Shown here in pieces: positions 1 through 7,476 of a stretch of 19,479 bases of DNA. This DNA is from Brevibacterium sp. UMB1308A (GTDB lineage: Bacteria > Actinomycetota > Actinomycetes > Actinomycetales > Brevibacteriaceae). The stretch is from contig NZ_JASPDO010000033.1 in NCBI RefSeq assembly GCF_030230605.1, forward strand, positions 1-19,479, read 5' to 3'. How positions within the stretch are numbered: the first letter of the stretch is position 1; each line of letters starts with the position of its first letter. Under the pieces are notes generated by a model. That model was not told the DNA's origin and did no database searches. It saw only the letters and a list, made by a program, of their open reading frames with translations. A program made the translations under genes and the position numbers.

Positions 1-2
1 GC

Positions 3-74
3 ATGTATAACCGCCTGAAGCCTTACGGAACACTGGGCAAGAAGCCCCTGCCGTACACACATTTTGAGCATTAA
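3..74 (+). CDS. C-terminal tail of an unidentified gene (partial)
   Basis: The plus-strand frame is open from the window edge to a TAA at 72-74. It encodes a basic tail that runs through RLKPYGTLGKKPLPYTHFEH. The downstream MFS gene lies on the opposite strand and converges on it, which fits the 3' end of a real gene. The only in-frame ATG is at position 3, so the true start is almost certainly upstream of the window. I do not recognise the family and assign no function. A weak AACCC/GGGTT inverted repeat (73-91) follows the stop, without a T-run. Confidence 0.4.
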   Translation: MYNRLKPYGTLGKKPLPYTHFEH

Positions 75-138
75 CCCAACCTTGCGGGGTTCCCGGCACG
101 TTGTGTTTTGGGGGTGCGTTTTGGCGCAAAGGGGGGTG

Positions 139-1440
139 CTACAGTGAGGTGCGGCGCACCCGGCTGGGTAGCCCAATTTTCTTGGCGAACACCGCCATCC
201 ACACAGCGCCGGCGATTCCGGCCAGGCCAATTGCAACAATCCCAGCGCCCAGGGTGGCAAATGTGACAAAAGCAGAAACCACCGCCGGTCCGCCTACTCG
301 GCCCGTGTTGGAGAAAAGCGACCAGATACCCAAGAATCGGCCGCGGTTTTCAGCGGGACACAGGTCCGCCCCAATCGTCATGTTGATTCCGGCGCCCAAC
401 TCGTTGCCTAAAGCCATGATGACCACGGCCACGAACGCGCCGGTCACATGTGGCCACACAACCAGCGCTAGGAACCCTGCGCCAAAAATACTCACGCACG
501 CAATCAGGGTGGGCGCGCGACCCAGACGGTCCTTCGCATATCCGCCCGGGAACATAATGACCAGCTCAATGGCCGCACCCAACGCGATCAACAACGACAC
601 CACGGCCTCACTCAGGCCAATCGAGTGCCCCCACAACTGCACGATCACCGGCTGCACAATCCGCAACGCCATGAGGACCATGACCGGCAGACCGGCTAAG
701 ATCACCGCCGTCCAGTTGACGCCGCGCAACCCGGGTGACGCCCCGCCCGAGGTGTCCGCCACCTCGGCCACGTCTTCCTCCTTGCGGGCGCTGGCCTCCG
801 TGGAAGCGTCCGTCTCTTTGGCAGTGCGGGTGGGTGACACCTCGGCGGAGTCCCTTCCTTCGCTGGACCCCACGGGCGAATACAAAAGAGCCACAGCGAC
901 CGCCGCGCACACTGTGGCAAACACAAACACCGACCACAGCGGGAACACCATGACCAAAACAGCGCCTGCGAGCGGACCAACCAGGTTTCCCACGCGAATT
1001 GTGCCGCCTAAAGCGGTCATGGCTCGGCCAATGAAGTGGTTGGGGACGTGCCGGGTGATGAACGACTGCCGGGCCAGCGTCCACACCGCTTCGCTGGGAG
1101 CGCGCAAGAACAGGCTGGCCGCGTACAGAGCCACAGCCACGGACGCGCCCAAAACCCCAGGCCCGGCGATCAGCGAAAAAACCGTGACACCGGAAACGGC
1201 GGTGATCAGTGATGTGGCGATGAGCATGGTTGCTCGGTCGCCAATGCGGTCGATCAGCATGCCCGCCGGGACTGCGAAAGTCAGCTGGATGATCCCCATG
1301 ATCGCGACAATTAGCGACGCAAACGCCGGGGTTGCGCCCACGCTGAGCGCGCCCAACACGTACACGGGTAGAGTGGCGCCCAGCCCCGTGTGGAACAAGA
1401 GCGAAGGCGCGTAGACCGGCCAGAAAAGCTGCTTGTACAT
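139..1440 (-). CDS. Major facilitator superfamily transporter
   Basis: This 433-aa polytopic membrane protein has about 12 hydrophobic segments in two halves. The N-terminal half has the MFS cytoplasmic loop 2-3 pattern (PAGMLIDRIGDRATML, like GxLaDRxGrR). A second, similar motif (PGGYAKDRLGRAPTL) occurs in the C-terminal half. A long charged linker rich in Ser, Glu and Ala (about residues 190-238) joins the halves and is probably cytoplasmic. It resembles drug-efflux-type MFS carriers, but the substrate cannot be read from sequence. The frame stays open upstream to 1518. I chose the ATG at 1440 because a TATGCT -10-like box lies 9 nt before it, which suggests a leaderless or near-leaderless transcript, and because the upstream extension would run over the dapB start. 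A TTG at 1467 is an alternative start. The gene is divergent from dapB. Confidence 0.85.
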   Translation of the reverse strand: MYKQLFWPVYAPSLLFHTGLGATLPVYVLGALSVGATPAFASLIVAIMGIIQLTFAVPAGMLIDRIGDRATMLIATSLITAVSGVTVFSLIAGPGVLGASVAVALYAASLFLRAPSEAVWTLARQSFITRHVPNHFIGRAMTALGGTIRVGNLVGPLAGAVLVMVFPLWSVFVFATVCAAVAVALLYSPVGSSEGRDSAEVSPTRTAKETDASTEASARKEEDVAEVADTSGGASPGLRGVNWTAVILAGLPVMVLMALRIVQPVIVQLWGHSIGLSEAVVSLLIALGAAIELVIMFPGGYAKDRLGRAPTLIACVSIFGAGFLALVVWPHVTGAFVAVVIMALGNELGAGINMTIGADLCPAENRGRFLGIWSLFSNTGRVGGPAVVSAFVTFATLGAGIVAIGLAGIAGAVWMAVFAKKIGLPSRVRRTSL

Positions 1441-1482
1441 GTAAGGGTTAGCATAGAACCGAATCAAATCTGAGGAGTGTCG

Positions 1483-2226
1483 GTGTCTAACATTCGAGTC
1501 GCAGTACTGGGAGCACACGGTCGCATGGGGTCACACGCAGTGCGTGCCCTGGAAGCAGCCGACGGTATTGAAGTCGTGGCCACCCTGGGGAGTTCCGATC
1601 CCCTGGAGCAAGTGGTGGAGTCCGGTGCCCAGGTCGCGGTTGAACTGACCGTTCCGCGTGCAACTGAAGACAACGTACGTTTTTTGGTCAGCAACGACAT
1701 CCACACTGTCGTTGGCACTACTGGGTGGGACGATGACCGTTTGAACAGGCTTGAAGACCTGTGCGCTGAACACCCCCAAGTTGGTGTGCTCATTGCGCCA
1801 AACTTCTCAATTGGCGCGGTCTTGGCCATGCAGTTCGCAGAAATGGCGGCCCCGTACTTTGACTCTGCTGAAGTGATTGAAATCCACCACACGCGCAAGC
1901 TCGACGCACCTAGTGGAACGGCTGTGTCAACGGCTAAGCGTATCGCCGCGCAGCGCGCGCAGGCGGGCCTACCGCCGGTGCCAGACGCCACCGAAACTGA
2001 TCCGCACGGCGCGCGCGGAGCGGTTATCGACGGGATCCACGTCCACGCGGTGCGACAAGTTGGCATGAACGCCAGCGAAGAAATCCACTTTGGTTCAGCC
2101 CATGAAGCGCTCACGATTCGTACCGACTCGCACTCGACCGAGGCTTTCATGCCTGGAATCGTCCAAGCAGTCAACGCGGTTGCAGACCACCCCGGGCTCA
2201 CCGTTGGGCTCGAAAAGTACCTGTAA
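1483..2226 (+). CDS. dapB: 4-hydroxy-tetrahydrodipicolinate reductase
   Basis: This enzyme makes tetrahydrodipicolinate with NAD(P)H, the step after DapA in lysine and meso-diaminopimelate synthesis, in the cytoplasm. The N-terminal Rossmann loop is GAHGRMG (residues 10-16). The family signature EIHHTRKLDAPSGTA places the catalytic His at about 135 and Lys at 139, matching E. coli His159/Lys163. Its 247 aa is close to the usual length for the actinobacterial form. The start is set at GTG 1483 because AGGAG (1473-1477) lies 5 nt upstream; the GTG at 1477 overlaps that Shine-Dalgarno sequence. Its stop TAA shares a base with the ATG of the next gene (TAATG at 2224-2228), implying translational coupling. 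dapA follows 1.8 kb downstream on the same strand, with an opposite-strand gene between them. Confidence 0.97.
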   Translation: MSNIRVAVLGAHGRMGSHAVRALEAADGIEVVATLGSSDPLEQVVESGAQVAVELTVPRATEDNVRFLVSNDIHTVVGTTGWDDDRLNRLEDLCAEHPQVGVLIAPNFSIGAVLAMQFAEMAAPYFDSAEVIEIHHTRKLDAPSGTAVSTAKRIAAQRAQAGLPPVPDATETDPHGARGAVIDGIHVHAVRQVGMNASEEIHFGSAHEALTIRTDSHSTEAFMPGIVQAVNAVADHPGLTVGLEKYL

Positions 2227-2678
2227 TGTCAAAGGCGAAAATTGGTGCGATCATCATGGTCGTGCTCTTGGGCGCGTACCTGGTGGTGATGGTCAACCGT
2301 GGGTGGATTCTGCTGACCGACCCGCAACCGATCGCCAAAATCATGGGGGTCGCGTTGTTTGTCTTCCCCGTGATCGCAGTGTGGGCGATTGTGCGGGAGC
2401 TGTTTTTTGGGGCGTCTATGGAACGCTTGGCGAAGATCCTGGAAAAGGAAGGTGGACTTCCGCCAGATAACCTTCCGCGTACACCTGGTGGTCGAATCAT
2501 TCGCGAAGCTGCAGACAAAGAGTTTGAAAAGTATCGCGCAGAAGCAGAAGCTGATCCCGAAAATTGGCGCAGCTGGTTTCGGCTTTCGTGTGCATATGAC
2601 GCCTCGGGGGACCGCAAACGTGCCCGAGCCACCATGCGTAAAGCGATCAAACTTCACGCTGAGACTGAGAAGCGTTAG
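2226..2678 (+). CDS. Small membrane protein with C-terminal TPR-like region
   Basis: This 150-aa protein has two hydrophobic helices (about residues 5-24 and 38-58) followed by a charged helical region. The segment with DPENWRSWFRLSCAYDASGD and the helix after it has the spacing of a tetratricopeptide repeat (W-LG-Y like positions, then A-x-x-A-x-x-K-A). The start ATG overlaps the dapB stop, so it is translated with dapB. I know of no biochemical role. TPR-like proteins usually make protein contacts, so a membrane-anchored adaptor is an inference only. Its TAG stop overlaps the TAA stop of the convergent gene within the four bases 2675-2678. Confidence 0.8.
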   Translation: MSKAKIGAIIMVVLLGAYLVVMVNRGWILLTDPQPIAKIMGVALFVFPVIAVWAIVRELFFGASMERLAKILEKEGGLPPDNLPRTPGGRIIREAADKEFEKYRAEAEADPENWRSWFRLSCAYDASGDRKRARATMRKAIKLHAETEKR

Positions 2679-3961
2679 CGACCCGCCCGCGCGGGAACCA
2701 AACGAGCCACACCAGAGCTGGCAAGCGAAAGCACCTGCTCAAGTGGACCACGGGGGAGTACGAACACCTTCCACAGAACAGCGGCGAAAACGGCAACGTA
2801 AATGTGAAGTGCGTATTCGGGCCACGGGCCCAGCGGGAACTGCTGTGTGATTTCCAGGAACACCACGTGACCGGAGTAGATGGTCAACGGCATGGCCCCT
2901 GGGGCAGAAAGGAAAAACAACCACACGCGTCCCGGGCCTTCACACAGCTGATGAGTGGGGTTCTGTTCAAACGTGGTTCCAAAAGAGCCCAGCGCGTTCG
3001 AAATCAGGCAGCACAGCCCAATGACGGCCAGCGCCACGCCTATTGTCCCGGCGAGGTCGAGCGTGGTTCCTGTGTGCGGTGCTGAAACCGTGAGCCAACT
3101 CCACGTGTCGGTGGGTGTTACCCCGTGAGTTCCTGTGATGAGTAGCTCGTCAAGCGTTTTGTCGTAGTTGTCGAGAGCAGACTCTTGAAGTGCGAACAAC
3201 CCGGCGGGTGACGCTGTCATCAGGAGCCATGAGAAGGCTTTTGCAAGCACGGCCAGTCCGGCACCAACGGCGACTGCGCTCCAGCAGGTGACAGAGCGGT
3301 ACCAGTTGAGGTGACCCAGGGACATGCCTATCAGCATGTATCCCAGCCACTGGAGGACGGGGTAGTAGCCGGTGAGGCCAATCGCGGTGAGCAAGTAGCC
3401 CGGCTCTGCGAGCATAAAAAGGTTGGGGATCTCAAACGCCTGGGGCAACTGGAAGTGGTTGCGAGCCGCAAAGCTGATGAGTGGCGTGACAATGATCCAC
3501 ACAAACGCGAGCACTCCTAGCGTGCGGGGCCCGGCGCGTAAGAACAATGTGGCGATCATGAACATGATGCCGTAGTTCACCAAAATGACTGCCACATGAG
3601 TGGTGAATAAGCCGAGGATGAGCCCCAAGACCACGATGCACAGTCCGCGCGTGAAAAGTCCCGCTGCGGCCCGGGCCCAGCCACCGTCTTCAAGTGCGCT
3701 ACGGGTGGAGAGGATTATCGAGATTCCGGCAATGACTGCGAAGAGGGCGGATGCGCGCCCGGCAAAAATGGAGGCCGAGGTGGCCTCCCCTGAGTTTGCA
3801 ACCAGCGGGACGATGTGGGTTGCGATCATGCCGAAGATCGCGATGCCACGCGCGGTGTCGAGGCCGATATTGCGGTTTGCAGGTGCTAGGCGGTTGACGA
3901 CGACGTTCCCGAAGGAACGTGAAGAGCGCGAGGTGCCAAAGCCTTCTGCGGGAAAAACCAC
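2675..3961 (-). CDS. Polytopic acyltransferase-like membrane protein (HGSNAT_cat/DUF418 type)
   Basis: This 428-aa protein begins with a short polar N-terminus and then NRNIGLDTARGIAIFGMIATH (about residues 28-48). That is the typical first helix of the DUF1624/heparan-alpha-glucosaminide acetyltransferase-like and DUF418 families, with the LDxxRGxAxxGM pattern and a His at its end. About ten more hydrophobic segments follow. The C-terminal YSGHVVFLEI and the aromatic last helices resemble the DUF418 end. Related proteins are thought to transfer acyl groups to cell-surface glycans, but the substrate is unknown. The start is a GTG at 3961 with no clear Shine-Dalgarno sequence; no better downstream start is visible. 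It is divergent from dapA (93 bp between) and convergent with the TPR-like protein. Confidence 0.75.
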   Translation of the reverse strand: MVFPAEGFGTSRSSRSFGNVVVNRLAPANRNIGLDTARGIAIFGMIATHIVPLVANSGEATSASIFAGRASALFAVIAGISIILSTRSALEDGGWARAAAGLFTRGLCIVVLGLILGLFTTHVAVILVNYGIMFMIATLFLRAGPRTLGVLAFVWIIVTPLISFAARNHFQLPQAFEIPNLFMLAEPGYLLTAIGLTGYYPVLQWLGYMLIGMSLGHLNWYRSVTCWSAVAVGAGLAVLAKAFSWLLMTASPAGLFALQESALDNYDKTLDELLITGTHGVTPTDTWSWLTVSAPHTGTTLDLAGTIGVALAVIGLCCLISNALGSFGTTFEQNPTHQLCEGPGRVWLFFLSAPGAMPLTIYSGHVVFLEITQQFPLGPWPEYALHIYVAVFAAVLWKVFVLPRGPLEQVLSLASSGVARLVPARAGR

Positions 3962-4041
3962 ACTTTGAGACTAACCCGTTTGTTAGACGTTGAGGGTGAG
4001 CCACGCGCGTAAACCTTTGGGCGTTGTATTGTTTAGCGCTG

Positions 4042-4054
4042 TAGAGTAGAGCAC
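4042..4054 (+). promoter_or_regulatory. TAGAGT -10 box giving probable leaderless dapA mRNA
   Basis: TAGAGT (4042-4047) fits the actinobacterial TAnnnT -10 consensus and lies 7 nt before the dapA ATG at 4055, so transcription should start at or next to the start codon. No Shine-Dalgarno sequence is visible. A TTGGGC at 4017-4022 could be a poor -35 element with a 19-bp spacer. The same hexamer precedes the NUDIX gene and ends the window. Confidence 0.6.
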
Positions 4055-4972
4055 ATGGCTATGATTCATAGTGCGTACGCTCAGCGGGCACAAGATGCTT
4101 TCGGTACGGTTGGTACGGCGATGATCACGCCCTTTTCGCCAAACGGGGCAGTCGATTATGACGCAGTGCAGGTTGTAGCCAATTATTTGGTGCAACAAGG
4201 CAACGACATGCTGGTGGTTTCGGGTACCACAGGTGAATCACCTACCACCACTGATGAAGAAAAGGGACAGTTACTCAAGGTTGTCCGAAGCGCAGTGGGC
4301 GAACACGTCAAAATTGTTGCCGGTGCGGGCACCAATGTCACGGCCCACTCAATTGAACTGGCCCAGCAGGCGCAAAGCGCTGGCGCCGATGGCCTGTTGG
4401 TTGTTACCCCGTACTATTCCAAGCCATCACAGGACAGTATTCGTGCGCATGTGGAAATGACTGCGGACTCGACTGAGTTGCCTGTCATGTTGTACGACAT
4501 TCCGGGTCGTTCCGGGGTTCCCATGGAAACCGAAACGCTTATTCGCATGGGTGAACACCCACGGGTTCTGGCAGTGAAAGACGCAAAAGGCGATATCGCG
4601 GCGTCCATGGATGTGATGACGCGTTCAGACTTGGTGTACTACTCGGGTGAGGACGCACTGAACTTGCCACTCATGTCCGCCGGTGCAATTGGCCTGGTGT
4701 CAGTTGTAGGGCATGTGGCAGCCAAAGATCTTGCCCGCATGGTTGATGCCGTGCACAACAATGACCTCATGCAGGCCAGGCACGTAGCTGAAAACCTGGT
4801 GCCTATTGTGGATGCCGTTATGAATCACATGCCTGGGGTTGTTTCCGTGAAGGCTGCCCTGGAGCTCGCTGGAATCATCCAGTACCGGGGAACTCGTATG
4901 CCTCTCTTGCCTGCAACCGAAGAGCAGGTGGAGTTCTTGCGTTCTAAGCTGGGCGAATTTCTCAACCCGTAG
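4055..4972 (+). CDS. dapA: 4-hydroxy-tetrahydrodipicolinate synthase
   Basis: This enzyme condenses pyruvate with aspartate-semialdehyde through a Schiff base, the first committed step to lysine and diaminopimelate. It is a 305-aa TIM-barrel protein. The GTTGES motif (57-62) gives Thr58/Thr59, YDIPGRSG gives Tyr147, and VKDAKGD gives the Schiff-base Lys175. The spacing between these residues matches E. coli Thr44/45, Tyr133 and Lys161. The start ATG at 4055 is supported by the adjacent -10 box; a second in-frame ATG at 4061 is possible. rnj follows after 58 nt, the usual dapA-rnj order in actinobacteria, so both probably share a transcript. Confidence 0.97.
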   Translation: MAMIHSAYAQRAQDAFGTVGTAMITPFSPNGAVDYDAVQVVANYLVQQGNDMLVVSGTTGESPTTTDEEKGQLLKVVRSAVGEHVKIVAGAGTNVTAHSIELAQQAQSAGADGLLVVTPYYSKPSQDSIRAHVEMTADSTELPVMLYDIPGRSGVPMETETLIRMGEHPRVLAVKDAKGDIAASMDVMTRSDLVYYSGEDALNLPLMSAGAIGLVSVVGHVAAKDLARMVDAVHNNDLMQARHVAENLVPIVDAVMNHMPGVVSVKAALELAGIIQYRGTRMPLLPATEEQVEFLRSKLGEFLNP

Positions 4973-4979
4973 TACGGGT
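4965..4979 (+). repeat. Perfect inverted repeat over the dapA stop codon
   Basis: ACCCGTAGTACGGGT is a perfect 7-bp palindrome about one central base, and the dapA TAG sits inside it. As RNA it would fold as a 5-bp stem with a 5-nt loop. A run of six Ts comes only 14 nt later (4994-4999), so it is a weak terminator at best. An mRNA-processing or attenuation element before rnj is possible but speculative. Confidence 0.3.
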
Positions 4980-5030
4980 AAGCAGGCACTTAGTTTTTTG
5001 ATGAGAAAACACATGTAGAAAGTACATACA

Positions 5031-6716
5031 GTGATTGATTTATTGTCCGAATTGAGTGACCCACCTAAGGCGGACCCTGAAGCGTTGCGTATTGTGGCGC
5101 TGGGTGGCCTTGGTGAAGTGGGCCGAAACATGACCGTGTTTGAATACCGCGGAAAGATCCTGGTGATCGATTGCGGTGTTCTGTTCCCAGAAGAAGAACA
5201 GCCTGGAATCGACCTGATTCTGCCGGACTTTTCATACCTTGAAGGCCGTACTGAAGACGTGGTGGGAATTGTGCTCACCCACGGCCACGAAGACCACATT
5301 GGTGCGGTCCCGTACTTGCTAAAGAAGCTGGGTGACGTCCCAATCCTGGGGTCCACACTGACCCTCGCACTGGTGGAAGCGAAGCTCAAAGAGCACCGGA
5401 TCCGCGCGACTACTCGCATCGTCGCCGAAGACGACAAGGACCAGTTGGGTCCGTTCGACCTCGAGTTTGTGGCCGTCAACCACTCGATTCCAGACGCGCT
5501 CGCAGTGTGCGTGCGCACGGGTGCAGGAACCATTCTGCACACCGGTGACTTCAAGATGGACCAGTTGCCACTTGACGGACGTATCACTGACTTGCGGTCG
5601 TTCGCACGTTTGGGTGAAGAAGGCGTGGACCTGTTCCTCACCGACTCCACAAACGCCGATGTCCCCGGTTTCACCTCGATGGAAAAGGACATTGGGGCTG
5701 TTCTTGAAGCACAGTTTGGACGTGCTGAACGACGCATTATCGTGGCGTCTTTTGCCTCGCACGTCCACCGTGTCCAGCAGGTGTTAGAAGCCGCGTCTGC
5801 CCATGGCCGCAAGGTCGCGTTGGTGGGCCGGTCCATGGTGCGCAACATGAAGATCGCCCAGGAGCTTGGCTACTTGAACGTGCCACCGGGCGTGCTCATC
5901 GACATTAAGCACGTGGACTCACTGCCTGATGACCAGGTGGTGCTCATGTGTACAGGATCGCAGGGTGAGCCTATGGCTGCACTGTCGCGTATGGCGAACG
6001 GTTCGCACCGCGTGACCGTGAACGAAGGCGACATGGTGGTGCTCGCGTCGTCCTTGATCCCAGGAAACGAAACCGCGGTGTTTCGGGTCATCAACGGACT
6101 CATGAAGTTGGGCGCCACCGTGATCCACAAGGGTAATGCCAAGGTTCACGTGTCTGGTCACGCATCGGCTGGTGAACTGTTGTACGCGTACAACATTGTT
6201 AAACCCCGAGGTGTCATGCCGGTGCACGGCGAATGGCGGCACATGCTGGCGAACGCAAAGCTTGCGATCGACACGGGAGTGCCGGAAGACCACGTTGTTG
6301 TTGCTGACGACGGCTGGGTTGTGGACCTCAAGGACGGCAAGGCGCGCGTTGTGGGCGCCGTGGATTGTGACTACGTGTTCGTTGACGGATCGTCAGTGGG
6401 TACAGTCACCGAATCGGATCTGCAGGACCGCCGCATCCTTGCGGGTGAAGGGTTCGTGTCGATCTTTATGACGGTGGACAAGTCAGACAAGCGGGTGTTG
6501 GCGGGCCCGGTCATCCATACCCGAGGTGTCGCAGAGTCCGACCGCGTGTTCGACACGATCAAGCCCAAGATTGAAAAGGCAGTTGCGGACGCTTTGGATG
6601 ACGGGGTTGTCGATGAGCACAAGCTCCAGCAGATCATCCGACGCACCATTGGGCGTTGGATCTCTTCCAAACTTCGTCGCAAGCCCATGATTGTGCCCAT
6701 GGTGGTTATCGTCTAG
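5031..6716 (+). CDS. rnj: Ribonuclease J
   Basis: This is a 561-aa metallo-beta-lactamase/beta-CASP ribonuclease with 5'-3' exonuclease and endonuclease activity in mRNA decay and rRNA maturation. The metal-binding THGHEDH motif is at residues 83-89. NHSIPDA and HTGDFKMDQLP follow in the beta-lactamase core, then STNADVPGFT. The beta-CASP part ends with HVSGHASAGEL and PVHGEWRH, the motifs typical of RNase J. The C-terminal oligomerisation domain is present and the length matches single-copy actinobacterial RNase J. The start is GTG 5031, preceded only by a weak AGAAAG. It lies 58 nt after dapA, and an inverted repeat after the stop (6750-6779) probably ends the transcript. Confidence 0.96.
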   Translation: MIDLLSELSDPPKADPEALRIVALGGLGEVGRNMTVFEYRGKILVIDCGVLFPEEEQPGIDLILPDFSYLEGRTEDVVGIVLTHGHEDHIGAVPYLLKKLGDVPILGSTLTLALVEAKLKEHRIRATTRIVAEDDKDQLGPFDLEFVAVNHSIPDALAVCVRTGAGTILHTGDFKMDQLPLDGRITDLRSFARLGEEGVDLFLTDSTNADVPGFTSMEKDIGAVLEAQFGRAERRIIVASFASHVHRVQQVLEAASAHGRKVALVGRSMVRNMKIAQELGYLNVPPGVLIDIKHVDSLPDDQVVLMCTGSQGEPMAALSRMANGSHRVTVNEGDMVVLASSLIPGNETAVFRVINGLMKLGATVIHKGNAKVHVSGHASAGELLYAYNIVKPRGVMPVHGEWRHMLANAKLAIDTGVPEDHVVVADDGWVVDLKDGKARVVGAVDCDYVFVDGSSVGTVTESDLQDRRILAGEGFVSIFMTVDKSDKRVLAGPVIHTRGVAESDRVFDTIKPKIEKAVADALDDGVVDEHKLQQIIRRTIGRWISSKLRRKPMIVPMVVIV

Positions 6717-6738
6717 ACCTCAACTGAACACACAAGCA

Positions 6739-7467
6739 CTAGTGCGACCCTGCCCAGCGGCGATTAAGCTGCTGGGCAGCTGTGTGTAGAGTGTCAGCCA
6801 CGTCAGCGTACTTTTCTGGACCCAAACGTGACGTGGGGGAGCTGACGGAAAGGCCAGCGAGACTGGGTGCCCCTGGTACATACACCGCGAGGCACCGCAC
6901 TCCCACTTCCTGTTCTTCGTCGTCGAGCGCGTACCCGTGTTTCCTGCACGCGGTCAGGTCTTCGAGTAACGCGTCGCGAGACAGCAGCCGAGGCAAGTGA
7001 ACCTTGTCCAAAATCGTGTGAACTTGGTCGTCTGGCATAGTCGCAAGGACAGCCTTACCCACACCTGAACCCCACACGGGAACGTGCGCACCCACCTGGG
7101 TGAACATGCGCATAGACCGCTGGGACGTCGCCTGTGCAACGTAGGTCATAACGTCATTGGTGAAATACGCAAGGTTCACGGTCTCGCCTAATGTGTGAGC
7201 GAGCTTGTCCAAGACCGGTTGGATTGTGTATCCAGACTGCTTGGCCGCCTCAGTTCCCAAGCTCACAAGAGCAGGGCCCAAAGCGTATCGTTTGTCCGTC
7301 AACTGTGTCACGTATCCGCGAGCTGCGAGGTTGGAGACAATGCGGTGAATGGTGGGGGCCGGAATGTCCAGTGCGTTGGCAATGTCAACACTCCGGGCAA
7401 CCCCACCCATCGACCGCATTGTCTCAAGCACATCGAGCATGCGGTTGACTGACTGAATAGTAGCCAT
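6739..7467 (-). CDS. IclR-family transcriptional regulator
   Basis: This 242-aa protein has an N-terminal winged helix-turn-helix (about residues 5-60, with SVDIANALDIPAPTIHRIV as the helix-turn-helix) and an IclR effector domain from about 75. That domain includes VWGSGVGKAVLA and the late GVRCLAVYVP motif, which line the small-molecule pocket in this family. IclR proteins often sense glyoxylate, pyruvate or related acids. The ATG is 9 nt after the stop of the permease gene, so both are cotranscribed. It probably controls the permease and the divergent glycolate genes through the 9388-9682 region. The ligand and the direction of control (repressor or activator) are inferences. Confidence 0.92.
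   Translation of the reverse strand: MATIQSVNRMLDVLETMRSMGGVARSVDIANALDIPAPTIHRIVSNLAARGYVTQLTDKRYALGPALVSLGTEAAKQSGYTIQPVLDKLAHTLGETVNLAYFTNDVMTYVAQATSQRSMRMFTQVGAHVPVWGSGVGKAVLATMPDDQVHTILDKVHLPRLLSRDALLEDLTACRKHGYALDDEEQEVGVRCLAVYVPGAPSLAGLSVSSPTSRLGPEKYADVADTLHTAAQQLNRRWAGSH
6750..6779 (+). terminator. Hairpin between convergent rnj and iclR
   Basis: CTGCCCAGC (6750-6758) and GCTGGGCAG (6771-6779) form a perfect 9-bp inverted repeat. Three more inner pairs (one G-U) leave a six-base loop. It lies 33 nt after the rnj stop and inside the last codons of iclR. There is no T-run, so it would be a U-less terminator or 3' mRNA-stabilising hairpin for rnj. Confidence 0.5.
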
Positions 7468-7476
7468 ACTCAGTTC

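Noticed and set aside
101..1414. Long open frame of 437 codons on the plus strand opposite the MFS gene
   Set aside because: It is rich in Thr, Ala, Pro and Arg with no domain, and is explained as the antisense of a GC-rich membrane-protein gene whose minus-strand frame is clearly an MFS transporter.
4700..5848. 382-codon minus-strand frame across the dapA-rnj junction
   Set aside because: It is antisense to two unmistakable enzymes and its translation has low-complexity Ser/Arg/Thr composition with no recognisable motif.
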